A DNA stretch of 64,000 bases from JAVVEH01 sp032251435 (GTDB taxonomy: Bacteria; Verrucomicrobiota; Lentisphaeria; Oligosphaerales; MVZH01). Position 1 is the first letter of the stretch. Every line of letters starts with the position of its first letter. The position numbers were made by a program, and so were the translations under genes. The notes below the pieces were generated by a model that worked only from the letters and a program-made list of their open reading frames with translations, searched no databases and had not been told where the DNA came from. This document shows positions 26,473-36,041 of the stretch, piece after piece. Where the stretch lies: contig JAVVEH010000002.1 of assembly GCA_032251435.1 (NCBI GenBank), positions 1-64,000 of the forward strand, read 5' to 3'.

Positions 26473-26884
26473 GATACTTCCTTTCCGTCGCGGTCGTGAC
26501 CAGCGAACAGTGTTTGAGGCCTTTGATTCCCCGGATGGTGGTGACCAGGGCTTGGATTTGAGCGGTTTCACCGCGCAGGGTGATGACTTCCATGCAGGTG
26601 TCATGATCCAAATGGACATGCTGCGTGCTGATGACCGTGTCACCAAACTCATGCTGAACGTCCATCAGCCGCTGAACAAGATCCCGGCGATGGTGGTCAT
26701 AAACCAGGAGGATGGCGCCGGCGACAACGCCGCCGACGGACCAGACCCGATCAACCAAGGCCCCGCGCATCAACTGTTTGACCGCTTCCGAACGAGTGGA
26801 ATGCCCGCCGGCCTCCACCAGCCGGTCAAAGTCCGCTAAGAGTTCCGGTTCCACCGAGACACTGAATCTGGCGACCCCATTCAT
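26462..26884 (-). CDS. nikR: Nickel-responsive repressor NikR
   Basis: A 140-residue regulator with an N-terminal ribbon-helix-helix (ARFSVSVEPELLADFDRLVEAGG then STRSEAVKQLMR) and a C-terminal ACT-like metal domain. The nickel ligands are visible: the histidine in DVQHEFGD and the H-x-H...C group in TQHVHLDHDTCMEV. NikR binds operator DNA when nickel is abundant. As first gene of the operon it should repress the transporter genes behind it. The length and motif spacing are standard. Confidence 0.95.
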   Translation of the reverse strand: MNGVARFSVSVEPELLADFDRLVEAGGHSTRSEAVKQLMRGALVDRVWSVGGVVAGAILLVYDHHRRDLVQRLMDVQHEFGDTVISTQHVHLDHDTCMEVITLRGETAQIQALVTTIRGIKGLKHCSLVTTATERKYHES

Positions 26885-26902
26885 GCTGAAAGTCTCCGTT
26901 TT

Positions 26903-26945
26903 AAAGCCATATCATAACACGAATAAAAAAAACGTAATATGGAAT
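26903..26945 (-). promoter_or_regulatory. Candidate NikR operator upstream of nikR
   Basis: CCATAT (26907-26912) and ATATGG (26937-26942) form an inverted repeat across AT-rich sequence just upstream of the nikR start. Extended halves read CCATATCATAACACG and, on the other strand, CCATATTACG. Spacing and sequence differ from the E. coli GTATGA-N16-TCATAC site, so this is a guess based on symmetry and position. Confidence 0.35.
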
Positions 26946-27155
26946 GGCGGGAGCGCAAGGGGAAAATCAATGACTTTTTAAAAAATCATGGGGTGGAGAA
27001 CAGACGCTGGGCAGGATGCGGACCCGCGTGCTTGACGGTGCGTCGCGCGTCGGAAAAATGTTAAAATGCGGAAAATGTTATCGCCATGGATGGAGGCAAT
27101 GAAATCGAGTGCTATGTTGACGATTTAAGCCATCGTCACTCACCAATAGAAAGCT

Positions 27156-30100
27156 GTGCGAATGAAAGAATTTAAGCATCCGGGAAGCATGTATCGTGGC
27201 GCTCCGTTTTGGGCGTGGAACAATAAACTTGACGCGGATCAATTACGCCGCCAGATTGACTGCTTTAAAAAAATGGGGCTGGGCGGCTTTCACATGCACC
27301 CGCGGACGGGATTGGACACGGAGTATCTCGGCGATGAATTTATGGCCATGATCAAGGCTTGCCGGGATCACGCGGAGAAAAACGGCATGCTCGCCTGGCT
27401 CTATGATGAGGACCGGTGGCCGTCGGGCGCGGCCGGTGGACTGGTGACGAAGGATGAACGTTACCGCGCTCGGCATCTATTGTTCACCTCCACGCCATAC
27501 TCTATCGACAGAATCGACCAGGCATATGTCAACACGTCGCAGGCGGCCGGCGCGCGGGCGGAGAACGGCTGTCTTCTGGCGGCTTATGACATCGAGATCA
27601 AGGACGGACATCTTGTTGATTACCGGCGCCTGGCGGCGGGGGAAGTTCCCCCGCCGGGCCGGCATGTCTGGTACGCCTATTTGGAGACGGCGAAAGAAAG
27701 CAGTTGGTTCAACAATCAAACCTATGTGGATACGCTTAATCCTGAAGCCATCCAAAAATTTGTCGAGGTGACGCATGAACGGTATTATCAAGAAGTCGGC
27801 GAGTCATTCGGAACCACGATTCCGGCGATTTTCACGGATGAGCCCCAATTTGTGCGTAAACAAAATTTCGCCAGAGCCGATGAGATAAAAGATGTCGTCA
27901 TGCCGTGGACCACGGATTTGACGAGCACCTTTGAAACCACTTATGGGGGGGATCTTCTGGATTATCTTCCGGAGGTGTTCTGGGAGCTTCCAGATGGGCA
28001 GGCTTCTGTCTGGCGCTACCGATATCATGATCATGTCTGTGAACGCTTTACCCAGGCGTTTTCAGACACCATCGGGCATTGGTGTGACCAACACGGGATC
28101 GCCCTGACTGGACACATGATGGAAGAGGCCACACTGCACAGCCAGACCGCCGCTTTGGGCGAGTCGATGCGGGGCTACCGCTCGTTTCAGATCCCCGGCA
28201 TTGATGTCCTTTGTGACCGGATGGACGCGGAGTACGCGACCGCGAAACAAGCCCAATCCGCGGCTCATCAATATGGGCGGACGGGGGTTCTCAGCGAGCT
28301 TTACGGGGTGACAAACTGGGATTTTGATTTCGCCGGGCATAAACGCCAAGGTGACTGGCAGGCGGCTTTGGGTGTCACTTATCGTGTTCATCATCTGTCC
28401 ATGGTCTCCATGGCTGGCGAGGCGAAACGGGACTACCCCGCGTCGATCAATTATCAGTCTCCCTGGTGCTATGAGTATCCCGTGGTGGAGGATCATTTCG
28501 CCCGGGTAAACTGGGCGTTGACACGGGGAAAACCCGAGGTCCGTGTCGGAGTCATTCATCCTGTGGAGTCGTATTGGCTTTGCTGGGGCCCCCTGGAGCA
28601 GACCCGTGACGAACGCGACGAGCGTGATCAGGCCTTTAAAGATTTGATTCAGTGGTTGCTCTATGGCTTCATTGATTTTGATTTTATCAGTGAGAGTCTG
28701 CTTCCCAGTCAGACGAACGCCCCTTCTCACAATGGGTTCGCTGTGGGCGACATGGAATACGATGTTGTCCTGGTGCCGGGCATGCGGACGATCCGAGGCA
28801 CCACGCTTGAGCGTTTGGCGGCGTTTAGCCAGGGCGGCGGCCGCGTGATTTTCACCGGTGAAATTCCTTCGCTGGTTGACGCGGTTCCGAGCTCGGCGCC
28901 AGCGGCTCTCGCCAGGCGGTGCGGGACGATGCCTTTCGCCAGGACACGTCTCTTGGGCGCGTTGGCCCCGGTCCGGCAGGTTGAACTTGTGGACGGCGCC
29001 GGTGTGCAAACGGGTCAATGCCTGCACCAATTGCGCCGGGACGGGAACACGATGATTCTGTTCATATGCAACACGCACATGACGCGGGGGCTTTACGGGT
29101 TGACCGTGAAGCTGCGCGGAGATTGGCAGGCCGCTCGAATGGATACCGCCACGGGGGAAATCGTTGATTTGGGCGCCGTCTACGAGCGGGGGAAAACCCT
29201 GATCCCCTGCGATATTGAGGCGCATGGGAGCCTGCTGTTGACACTGACACCCGGGCGGCGCGGGACGGGCGGGACTCTCAAAAACGCCGCCTATCACGAA
29301 GTCGGCCGATTGTCCGGGCCGACACCGGTTTCTCTAAGTGAACCCAATGTGCTGGTCCTTGACCGTGCGGAATTCAGGGTGAATGACGGAGACTGGCGGC
29401 CGAAACGGCATCTGCTGGAGATTGACCCGATCATTCGGGAGAGTCTTGGAATGCCCGTTGTCGGCGGACAGATGGCGCAACCTTGGACGGATCATGAGCG
29501 GGTTGAGCACGCGGCGAATGTGACACTGCGCTTTTCGTTTGCCAGCCGGGTTGACGTGCCCGCTCTCGAACTCGCCTTGGAAAACGCCGCGGGAACCCGG
29601 ATTTTTCTGAATGGACGGGAAGTGGAACGGAAACGGACCGGTTATTTCGTGGACGAGGCGATTGAGACGATCGCTCTGCCGGCAATCACCAGCGGTGATC
29701 ACACGCTGGAACTGGTGATTGATTATACCCGTAAGACATATATCGAGTGGGCCTACTTACTTGGGGATTTCGGCGTGGAAGTCCGCGGAGAAGAGGCGGT
29801 TATTGTTGAACCGGTTAGAAGCCTCGCGTTTGGTGACTGGACAACTCAAGGCCTGCCGTTTTACGCCGGCAATGTCACGTATCACTGCGCGCTGCCCGCC
29901 GGGGCCGATGTGTCGGCCGTCCGGTTCCCGCATGTCGCCGGTCCGGTGCTCACTGTAACGGTGAATGACCAGACGACGCCTGTCGCGTTCGCTCCCTTCC
30001 GGGCGGCGTTAGGGGAGGGGACCGCCGGGCGGCCTTTGGATATCACCGTGTTCGGTAACCGGGTGAACGCCTTCGGCCAGCTTCACAGCACCGTGGCGAA

Positions 30101-30221
30101 AGGACATTACTGGTACGGACCCACGGCTTGGCGGAGCAAGGGCGCCGCCTGGGCGGATGAGTACCAACTGCGTCCGATGGGCGTGCTCACCGCCCCGTTA
30201 CTTGAAAATCGTGTCGACTGA
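27156..30221 (+). CDS. Large GH106-like glycoside hydrolase
   Basis: A 1021-residue protein. The N-terminal region PFWAWNNKLDADQLRRQIDC, GLGGFHMHPRTGLDTEYLG and MLAWLYDEDRWPSGAAGG is the barrel core of a large family I associate with GH106-type alpha-L-rhamnosidases (PF17132-like). FTDEPQF and LTGHMMEEATL are likely to hold catalytic acids. The C-terminal third contains beta-sandwich domains, including a galactose-binding-like segment (ARIFLNGREVERKRTGYF style). No signal peptide, so cytoplasmic. The start is GTG 27156 or, two codons later, ATG 27162. It stands alone, divergent from nikR. Exact CAZy family and substrate remain uncertain. Confidence 0.72.
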   Translation: MRMKEFKHPGSMYRGAPFWAWNNKLDADQLRRQIDCFKKMGLGGFHMHPRTGLDTEYLGDEFMAMIKACRDHAEKNGMLAWLYDEDRWPSGAAGGLVTKDERYRARHLLFTSTPYSIDRIDQAYVNTSQAAGARAENGCLLAAYDIEIKDGHLVDYRRLAAGEVPPPGRHVWYAYLETAKESSWFNNQTYVDTLNPEAIQKFVEVTHERYYQEVGESFGTTIPAIFTDEPQFVRKQNFARADEIKDVVMPWTTDLTSTFETTYGGDLLDYLPEVFWELPDGQASVWRYRYHDHVCERFTQAFSDTIGHWCDQHGIALTGHMMEEATLHSQTAALGESMRGYRSFQIPGIDVLCDRMDAEYATAKQAQSAAHQYGRTGVLSELYGVTNWDFDFAGHKRQGDWQAALGVTYRVHHLSMVSMAGEAKRDYPASINYQSPWCYEYPVVEDHFARVNWALTRGKPEVRVGVIHPVESYWLCWGPLEQTRDERDERDQAFKDLIQWLLYGFIDFDFISESLLPSQTNAPSHNGFAVGDMEYDVVLVPGMRTIRGTTLERLAAFSQGGGRVIFTGEIPSLVDAVPSSAPAALARRCGTMPFARTRLLGALAPVRQVELVDGAGVQTGQCLHQLRRDGNTMILFICNTHMTRGLYGLTVKLRGDWQAARMDTATGEIVDLGAVYERGKTLIPCDIEAHGSLLLTLTPGRRGTGGTLKNAAYHEVGRLSGPTPVSLSEPNVLVLDRAEFRVNDGDWRPKRHLLEIDPIIRESLGMPVVGGQMAQPWTDHERVEHAANVTLRFSFASRVDVPALELALENAAGTRIFLNGREVERKRTGYFVDEAIETIALPAITSGDHTLELVIDYTRKTYIEWAYLLGDFGVEVRGEEAVIVEPVRSLAFGDWTTQGLPFYAGNVTYHCALPAGADVSAVRFPHVAGPVLTVTVNDQTTPVAFAPFRAALGEGTAGRPLDITVFGNRVNAFGQLHSTVAKGHYWYGPTAWRSKGAAWADEYQLRPMGVLTAPLLENRVD

Positions 30222-30343
30222 TCAGGCGCGCGCGGAAACTCTATGGACAAGCTCCGTCAACCGGTTATATTACGACCCTATCGCTCATTTCCAAGCCGTT
30301 TTCCGATATGACAGCGGAAGACGCATCATGAACTGGAACGATT

Positions 30344-30838
30344 TTGGAAACATTTCGCACAGCCCTCTATCCGGGCAGTTTTGATCCCGTCACCAACGGG
30401 CATTTAGATGTGATCGAGCGGGCGGCTCGATTATTTGACCGATTAATCGTCGCGGTGGGGCGGAATGATTCCAAACGGCCTATTTTCACCAGTGGCGAGC
30501 GATTGGCTCATTTGGCTGAGGCCTGCGCGGAATGGGATAATGTGGAAGTCCGCGCGTTTTCCGGTCTGTTGACCAACGCGGTCAAGGAATTCGACGCGGA
30601 AGCGGTCATACGAGGTCTCCGGGCAGTGTCGGATTTCGAGTGGGAATTCCAAATGGCGTTGATGAACCGTCAATTATCGCCCGCATGTGAGACGCTGTTT
30701 TTAATGCCCAAGGCGGAATACTCATTTGTCAGTTCAACCATGATTCGTGAAATCGCCCGTTTTGGTGGTGATATTTCTTTGTTTGTTCCTCCCCGTGTAG
30801 CCAAAGAATTGATGGCGAGAATGCAGGAGCTGGATTAA
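30344..30838 (+). CDS. coaD: Phosphopantetheine adenylyltransferase CoaD
   Basis: A 164-residue protein of standard family length. ALYPGSFDPVTNGHLDVIERA contains the nucleotide-binding T-x-G-H motif (Thr17-His20), and FVSSTMIREIARFGGD is the C-terminal ISST-x-IR block. It transfers AMP from ATP to 4'-phosphopantetheine, making dephospho-CoA, the penultimate step of coenzyme A synthesis in the cytoplasm. The start is a TTG at 30344; the nearby ATG at 30328 is out of frame. It heads a plus-strand run into fatty acid synthesis, a pathway that uses CoA and phosphopantetheine. Confidence 0.95.
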   Translation: METFRTALYPGSFDPVTNGHLDVIERAARLFDRLIVAVGRNDSKRPIFTSGERLAHLAEACAEWDNVEVRAFSGLLTNAVKEFDAEAVIRGLRAVSDFEWEFQMALMNRQLSPACETLFLMPKAEYSFVSSTMIREIARFGGDISLFVPPRVAKELMARMQELD

Positions 30839-30860
30839 CTCTTCCAGCGAGACTAATCTG

Positions 30861-31346
30861 ATGAAAAAAAATGACCGCGCGTTGATTGTTCATGTGGACA
30901 GCGTGCCCCTGGAAGGGTGCTCTTTAACTGGCGAAGTGAGCCCCGGAAGCTTGGATCTGCCCACGGAGGGACGGGGTGTCTTCAAAACCCCCGTCACGTT
31001 TGATTTGTTTCTGTCGTTAGTTGAGGGAAAACTGCTGGCCCAGGGAAAGGTGGAAACACGCTTCGAAGGCTATTGTGACCGATGTCTGGAACCGTTTGAC
31101 CAACCGTTGGCGATTGATGACGTGTGCTGGTTCTTTGAGGATGTGGATAATGAGACGATCGACTTGACAGAGTCCCTGCGGGAGGATATTTTACTCCACT
31201 TTCCACAACGCCTGCTGTGTGATTCCGGTTGTCTTGGTTTGTGCCCCCTTTGCGGGAGGGCTCTGGTTGATGGCGTATGTGATTGTGAGACAGTGGATTG
31301 TGGCGAAAGCCCGTGGTCGGCTTTGGATGGATTTGACACCCATTGA
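30861..31346 (+). CDS. yceD: YceD/DUF177 family protein
   Basis: A 161-residue protein of the DUF177 family, which in E. coli (YceD) affects 23S rRNA accumulation. The signature FEGYCDRCLEPFDQPL and the later CDSGCLGLCPLCGRAL supply cysteine pairs that may bind a metal. As in most bacteria it lies immediately upstream of rpmF and the plsX-fab genes, which supports the call. The molecular function of the family is still poorly defined. Confidence 0.9.
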   Translation: MKKNDRALIVHVDSVPLEGCSLTGEVSPGSLDLPTEGRGVFKTPVTFDLFLSLVEGKLLAQGKVETRFEGYCDRCLEPFDQPLAIDDVCWFFEDVDNETIDLTESLREDILLHFPQRLLCDSGCLGLCPLCGRALVDGVCDCETVDCGESPWSALDGFDTH

Positions 31347-31431
31347 GAGCCGCTGGGACGGGTGATGAATCGTATATCCATCCGGTATGGATGGAAAAGA
31401 AAACCTAAAAAATACTCGGGAAACAGGAAAA

Positions 31432-31614
31432 ATGGCCGTTCAACAGTGTAAAGTTTCAAAGCAAAATATACGCGCCCGCCGGTCCGCGAACCGGTATAAA
31501 GGCATCGAAAACAGTTCTTGCCCTCAATGCGGCGCCGCCCGGTTGCCGCACCGTGTGTGCGCCGCTTGCGGTTACTACAAAGACCGGCAAGTTGTTTCCG
31601 TGACTGCCGAATAA
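31432..31614 (+). CDS. rpmF: 50S ribosomal protein L32
   Basis: A 60-residue basic protein starting MAVQQCKVSKQ at the ATG at 31432, preceded by CAGGAAAA; an in-frame ATG at 31387 would add 15 unrelated residues. It has the L32 form: basic N-terminus (SKQNIRARRSANRY), then two CxxC zinc motifs (CPQCG, CAACG) around PHRVC. It is part of the large ribosomal subunit near the peptidyl transferase centre. The yceD-rpmF-plsX-fabH order is widely conserved. Confidence 0.96.
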   Translation: MAVQQCKVSKQNIRARRSANRYKGIENSSCPQCGAARLPHRVCAACGYYKDRQVVSVTAE

Positions 31615-31644
31615 CCGAATCTATCTTCATTTGAAAGCCGACAC

Positions 31645-32655
31645 ATGCTTCCAATAGCGATTGACGCGATGGGGGGAGATGACGCTCCCCGTTCTATTGT
31701 TGAAGGGGTGGGCGAAGCCTTGGATCTGCTTCCGCGACTGGAGGATCTGTTGTTAGTCGGCCGCATGGAGGTGATGAAAGCGGAACTTGACCGCATTGGC
31801 AAGCTTGGACATCCCAAAATTCACTTAGTCCATGCCGAGCAGGTGGTCGAGATGCATGAATCTCCAGCGGCCACTGTCCGCGCCAAGCGGAATTCTTCCA
31901 TCGCCATTTGCGCGGATCTAGTGAAGAAGGGTGAGGCTTCGGCAGTGGTCAGCGCCGGGAACACGGGCGCCGCGGTCGCGTCGGCTGTCCTGAAAATCCG
32001 GACGTTGAAGGGTGTGGAACGGCCTGGAATCGCCACGGTCATTCCCGCTCCGACGGGCACATTCCTCTTGCTTGACGCCGGCGCCAACGTTGATTGCAAG
32101 CCCCTTCATTTAATCCATTACGCAATCATGGGAGATATTTACGCCCGCGAGATTCTCGGCGTGAGCAGTCCCCGTGTCGGCCTGTTAAATGTCGGCAATG
32201 AGGAGGGCAAGGGCAATGAGTTGGTCAAGGTCGTGCATAAAACGATGACCGGGTTGAAGGGGATCAATTACGTCGGCAATATTGAGGGAAACGATCTGTT
32301 TAAACACGGTGCCGATGTGGTGGTGTGTGACGGGTTTGTCGGGAATGTCGTCTTAAAAGTTTGCGAAAGTTTGGCTGGCGCCTTCGGAACCTATCTGAAA
32401 GGGTTGCTCAAAAAGAATCCCGTGCGGATGACCGGCGCTGTTTTGGCCCGGGGGGCCTTTGAGGAGTTCAAAGGATTGACGGATACGGATCAGCATGGGG
32501 GCGCCCTCCTTCTGGGAATCAACGCGCCCTTTGTGATCGCTCATGGCGCCTCATCCCCGCGGGCTGTGCGCAACGCCATCCGGGTCGCCCGGGAATCGGT
32601 CGCGCATCATTTAACTGATATGATTATAGAGCGGATTCAGGAACTGCGGACGTGA
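31645..32655 (+). CDS. plsX: Phosphate acyltransferase PlsX
   Basis: A 336-residue protein beginning IAIDAMGGDDAPRSIVEGV, the PlsX signature. Further family blocks are VSAGNTGAAVASAVLKI and LDAGANVDCKPLHL, with FVGNVVLKVCES near the C-terminus. PlsX converts acyl-ACP to acyl-phosphate for PlsY in membrane phospholipid synthesis and is peripheral to the inner membrane. It follows rpmF by 30 bases and precedes fabH, the classic linkage. Confidence 0.96.
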   Translation: MLPIAIDAMGGDDAPRSIVEGVGEALDLLPRLEDLLLVGRMEVMKAELDRIGKLGHPKIHLVHAEQVVEMHESPAATVRAKRNSSIAICADLVKKGEASAVVSAGNTGAAVASAVLKIRTLKGVERPGIATVIPAPTGTFLLLDAGANVDCKPLHLIHYAIMGDIYAREILGVSSPRVGLLNVGNEEGKGNELVKVVHKTMTGLKGINYVGNIEGNDLFKHGADVVVCDGFVGNVVLKVCESLAGAFGTYLKGLLKKNPVRMTGAVLARGAFEEFKGLTDTDQHGGALLLGINAPFVIAHGASSPRAVRNAIRVARESVAHHLTDMIIERIQELRT

Positions 32656-32722
32656 CGGCGGGCCGCCTGTCACCACGATTCCCCTATTTTACTGACCGCG
32701 TGAATTAAGGTGGTTGTATTTC

Positions 32723-33712
32723 ATGACACTTCACGGAATTCGTTTTGCCGGGTTTGGCTCCTACGCGCCTGAAAAGGTGTTGACTAACGCTGACTTGGAG
32801 AAAATCGTTGACACCTCGGACGAATGGATTGTCACCCGCACCGGCATTCGGGAACGGCATATCGCCGCGGAGAATGAGGCGACATCAGACTTGGCTTACC
32901 AGGCCAGTGTCCGGGCGCTGGAAGACGCTGGATTCGCCGCGGAGGATCTGGACGCGATTTTTGTGGCGACCTTCACGCCCGATTACCGGATGCCGAACAC
33001 GGCGTGTTTTCTCCAGGAGAAGCTCGGCGCGCCCCATGCGGCTTGCTTTTCGCTTGAAGCCGCCTGCACAGGATTTCTCTATTCTTTGGAAGCCGCCGCC
33101 GGCATGATGCGTTCGGCCAGTTACCGGAAGGTGCTGGTTGTCGGGGCGGAGAAGTTGACAACGGTGATGGATTTTTCCGATCGCAACACCTGCGTGCTGT
33201 TTGGTGACGGCGCCGGGGCGGTGGTTTTGGAGCAGGTCCCCGCCCAGGACGAATGTCTTTTATCGTCCACTGTCGGGGCTGACGGTTCAAGCGCTCATCT
33301 GTTACAGGTGCCGGCCGGCGGCTCGGTGACACCGACGACAAAAGAGGCGTTGGACAAAGGCTTGCAATTTATCCGTATGGAAGGCCGTGAAGTGTTTAAG
33401 AAAGCGGTCAACGCCATGACCGGCGCGGCCAATAAGGTTCTGGATGAGGCGGGTGTGACCGCCGATGACGTGACCTGGCTGGTCCCGCATCAGGCGAACA
33501 CACGGATTATTCAAGGGGTGGGGAAAAAACTGAATATTCCTGAGGAGCGCGTGTTTATCAACTTGGACAAGTACGGCAACACCTCCGCGGCTAGCATCCC
33601 GCTGGCCTTGGACGAGATGTATCGGGACGGGAAAATGGGAAAAGGCGATTTGATTTTGTTAGTCGCCTTTGGTGGCGGACTGACGTACGGGGCGACGTTG
33701 TTCAGGGTTTAA
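32723..33712 (+). CDS. fabH: Beta-ketoacyl-ACP synthase III FabH
   Basis: A 329-residue condensing enzyme from the ATG at 32723, which has AAGGTGG ten bases upstream; the TTG at 32714 is less likely. The catalytic triad is Cys115 (EAACTGF), His256 (VPHQANTRI) and Asn286 (YGNTSAAS). It condenses acetyl-CoA (or another primer) with malonyl-ACP to initiate fatty acid chains. Second fatty-acid gene of the cluster. Confidence 0.96.
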   Translation: MTLHGIRFAGFGSYAPEKVLTNADLEKIVDTSDEWIVTRTGIRERHIAAENEATSDLAYQASVRALEDAGFAAEDLDAIFVATFTPDYRMPNTACFLQEKLGAPHAACFSLEAACTGFLYSLEAAAGMMRSASYRKVLVVGAEKLTTVMDFSDRNTCVLFGDGAGAVVLEQVPAQDECLLSSTVGADGSSAHLLQVPAGGSVTPTTKEALDKGLQFIRMEGREVFKKAVNAMTGAANKVLDEAGVTADDVTWLVPHQANTRIIQGVGKKLNIPEERVFINLDKYGNTSAASIPLALDEMYRDGKMGKGDLILLVAFGGGLTYGATLFRV

Positions 33713-33821
33713 CCGGCCATTGTCCCGGCGGCAAATGGAACGAGGTCCCGCCGAACGGGCTGGCCTGATTCATTCATGCGCCCTCATGGCGCGTTCATGA
33801 ATCATGACAGGAGAAACGGAA

Positions 33822-34751
33822 ATGAAAATCGGGTTTATGTGCGCGGGACAGGGCGCGCAAGCTGTTGGTATGGGGGCTGATTTATATGCCTCCTCTCCCG
33901 CCGCGAAAGCTGTTTTTGATGAGGCTGACATCGTCTTGAAACGGGGAGTGGCCCGCATGTGTTTTGACGGGCCAATGGAAGATTTGACCGCGAGCGCCCA
34001 TTGCCAGCCGGCGATTTACACCATGACCGCGGCGTGTTTGGCGGCGTTACTGGAGCGCGTTGACATCAAGCCCGTTATTTGCGGCGGGTTAAGCCTTGGG
34101 GAGTTCGCGGCGGCTTACGCGGCGGGGGTTTTCCCGTTTTCTGACGGCTTGACGTTGGTGGCGAAACGGGGAGAACTCATGGGGGAGGCGTGTCGGCGAA
34201 GTGATGGCGGCATGGCCGCGGTTCTGAACGCTGACCCGCGACTGGTTGAGACAATCTGCGCGGAGACCGGCATTGACGTGGCCAATTTCAATTGTCCCGG
34301 TCAGATTGTTATCAGCGGCCGGAAAGACGGGGTTGAAAAAGCGGTTCAATCGTTGAAAGACAGCGGTGTGAGCAAAGTCATTGTTCTCCAAGTTGACGGC
34401 GCGTTTCATTCCCGTCTCATGGCGCCCGCGGCTGAGGCTTTCACTCCCCTGCTGGCCGGGGTGAGTTTCGCTGATCCGGTCTGCGCGCTGGTCCAAAATG
34501 TCACTGGCGCAAGCGTTCACTCCGCGGCGGAGATCCGGGAAAATCTCGCCGCCCAGGTGACTGGAAGCGTGCGCTGGGAAGACTGTTTACGGACGATGCT
34601 GGACACCGGTGTCGAAGCGTTGGTCGAGCTGGGTCCCGGAAAAGTGCTGAACGGGTTTATGAAACGGGTGGATCGCCGCTTTCCGGTTTACAATGTGGCG
34701 GACACCGCGAGTCTAGCTGAAACGGTCGAGGCCTTGAAGGGCTCAGTCTGA
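33822..34751 (+). CDS. fabD: Malonyl-CoA:ACP transacylase FabD
   Basis: A 309-residue protein when started at ATG 33822 (MKIGFMCAGQGAQ), which has AGGAG eight bases upstream; the ATG at 33804 contains that ribosome-binding site and is unlikely to be used. The nucleophile is Ser91 in GGLSLGEFAA, with the His in VDGAFHSRLM. It loads malonate onto ACP. The preceding spacer (33713-33803) contains GCGCCCTCATGGCGC, a possible small hairpin. Confidence 0.96.
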   Translation: MKIGFMCAGQGAQAVGMGADLYASSPAAKAVFDEADIVLKRGVARMCFDGPMEDLTASAHCQPAIYTMTAACLAALLERVDIKPVICGGLSLGEFAAAYAAGVFPFSDGLTLVAKRGELMGEACRRSDGGMAAVLNADPRLVETICAETGIDVANFNCPGQIVISGRKDGVEKAVQSLKDSGVSKVIVLQVDGAFHSRLMAPAAEAFTPLLAGVSFADPVCALVQNVTGASVHSAAEIRENLAAQVTGSVRWEDCLRTMLDTGVEALVELGPGKVLNGFMKRVDRRFPVYNVADTASLAETVEALKGSV

Positions 34752-34803
34752 TCAACGGGCGCGTGAAACCAGTGGTGTCAACCACGAAAATGAGGATAAA
34801 CAT

Positions 34804-35544
34804 ATGAATCTCGAAGGAAAAGTAGCGATTGTCACCGGCGGAGCCCGGGGCATTGGGAAAGCCATTTGTGAAAAGCTGGCCGCTGACGGCGCCAAATTGG
34901 CGATTGTCGATGTGCTGATGGCCGCGGCCGCCGAAACCGCCGCCGAATTTGCCGCCAGGGGTGTTGACGCCAAGGCCTTCGCCGCCAATGTCGCGGATCC
35001 CGCCGCGGTTGACCACATGGTGAAAGAGGTGATGGCCGCGTTCGGTCAGATTGACATCCTGGTTAATAACGCCGGTATTACCCGTGACAATCTCATGTTG
35101 CGGATGAAGGAAGAAGACTGGGACGCGGTGATCGCCGTCAACCTCAAAGGGACATTCAACTGTATCAAGGCCGTCGCCCGTCCCATGATGAAAGCCCGCG
35201 GGGGGAAAATTGTCAATATCGCTTCCGTGGTCGGGGTGATGGGCAACGCCGGCCAGGCGAACTACAGCGCTTCCAAGGCGGGGGTGATTGGCCTGACGAA
35301 AACCGCCGCCAAAGAATTCGCTTCGCGGGGAATCAATGTGAACGCGGTCGCTCCAGGGTATATCCAGACGGATATGACTGAAAAATTGACCGACCAGGCC
35401 CGGGAGGCGTTTATGACCGTGATTCCTCTGCGCCGTCCTGGCACCGCTGAAGACGTGGCCGGCGTGGTGGGTTTTCTCGCCGGACCGGCGTCAGATTATG
35501 TGACTGGACAGGTGATCAATATTGATGGCGGAATGGTTATGTGA
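34804..35544 (+). CDS. fabG: 3-oxoacyl-ACP reductase FabG
   Basis: A 246-residue short-chain dehydrogenase: cofactor loop TGGARGIG, NNAG at about residue 87, catalytic Ser141, Tyr154 and Lys158 (YSASK). The sequence ends with the FabG-typical DYVTGQVINIDGGMVM. It reduces 3-oxoacyl-ACP with NADPH in the elongation cycle. Located between fabD and acpP as in many bacteria. Confidence 0.95.
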   Translation: MNLEGKVAIVTGGARGIGKAICEKLAADGAKLAIVDVLMAAAAETAAEFAARGVDAKAFAANVADPAAVDHMVKEVMAAFGQIDILVNNAGITRDNLMLRMKEEDWDAVIAVNLKGTFNCIKAVARPMMKARGGKIVNIASVVGVMGNAGQANYSASKAGVIGLTKTAAKEFASRGINVNAVAPGYIQTDMTEKLTDQAREAFMTVIPLRRPGTAEDVAGVVGFLAGPASDYVTGQVINIDGGMVM

Positions 35545-35587
35545 TTTTGGTGTTTGACCAGAGAGTTTTACAGGCTATATTGCTGAA

Positions 35588-35617
35588 TTGACAGAGAGCT
35601 GTCAGTGACTAAAAAAT
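35588..35617 (+). promoter_or_regulatory. Candidate acpP promoter with overlapping palindrome
   Basis: TTGACA at 35588 with TAAAAA 16 bases later could serve as -35/-10. The -35 lies inside the inverted repeat TGACAG-AGAG-CTGTCA (35589-35604), an operator-like arrangement. A separate promoter would let acpP be made in excess of its neighbours, as usual for ACP. The 157-bp fabG-acpP spacer holds no gene. Confidence 0.4.
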
Positions 35618-35701
35618 GAAACTGTCGTCGGCATGTGTCATGCTGATGGCGACTTGCCGTAAGTTGGAAAAGGCATTCAACCACTAATCAGGAGATTACA
35701 A

Positions 35702-35938
35702 ATGGCATCTACTGCGGACCGCGTCAAAGAAATTATCGTCGAGCAGCTTGGTGTCAACGATGACCAGGTTATTCCCGAGGCCAAGTTTATTGAAGACCTT
35801 GGCGCCGATTCCCTGGACACTGTTGAATTGGTTATGGCTCTCGAAGAAGAATTCGGTGCAGAAATTCCGGATGAGGAAGCTGAGAAGCTCGTCAGTGTTG
35901 GCGATGCCATCAATTACATTGAGAAGATGAAGGGCTGA
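35702..35938 (+). CDS. acpP: Acyl carrier protein
   Basis: A 78-residue acidic four-helix protein. Ser37 in GADSLDTVEL receives the phosphopantetheine arm. CAGGAG lies nine bases before the ATG. It carries acyl intermediates for the Fab enzymes and for PlsX. The high acidity and length are standard. CoaD encoded upstream feeds the same prosthetic group pathway. Confidence 0.97.
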   Translation: MASTADRVKEIIVEQLGVNDDQVIPEAKFIEDLGADSLDTVELVMALEEEFGAEIPDEEAEKLVSVGDAINYIEKMKG

Positions 35939-36041
35939 GTCAACCCTTTTTTGGATTTTGAGAGGGCCACATCTTCACATGACGAAGGTGTGGCCGTCGT
36001 TTATACACGTAAACATTCCAGGGTAAATCGGGGCCATTTTT

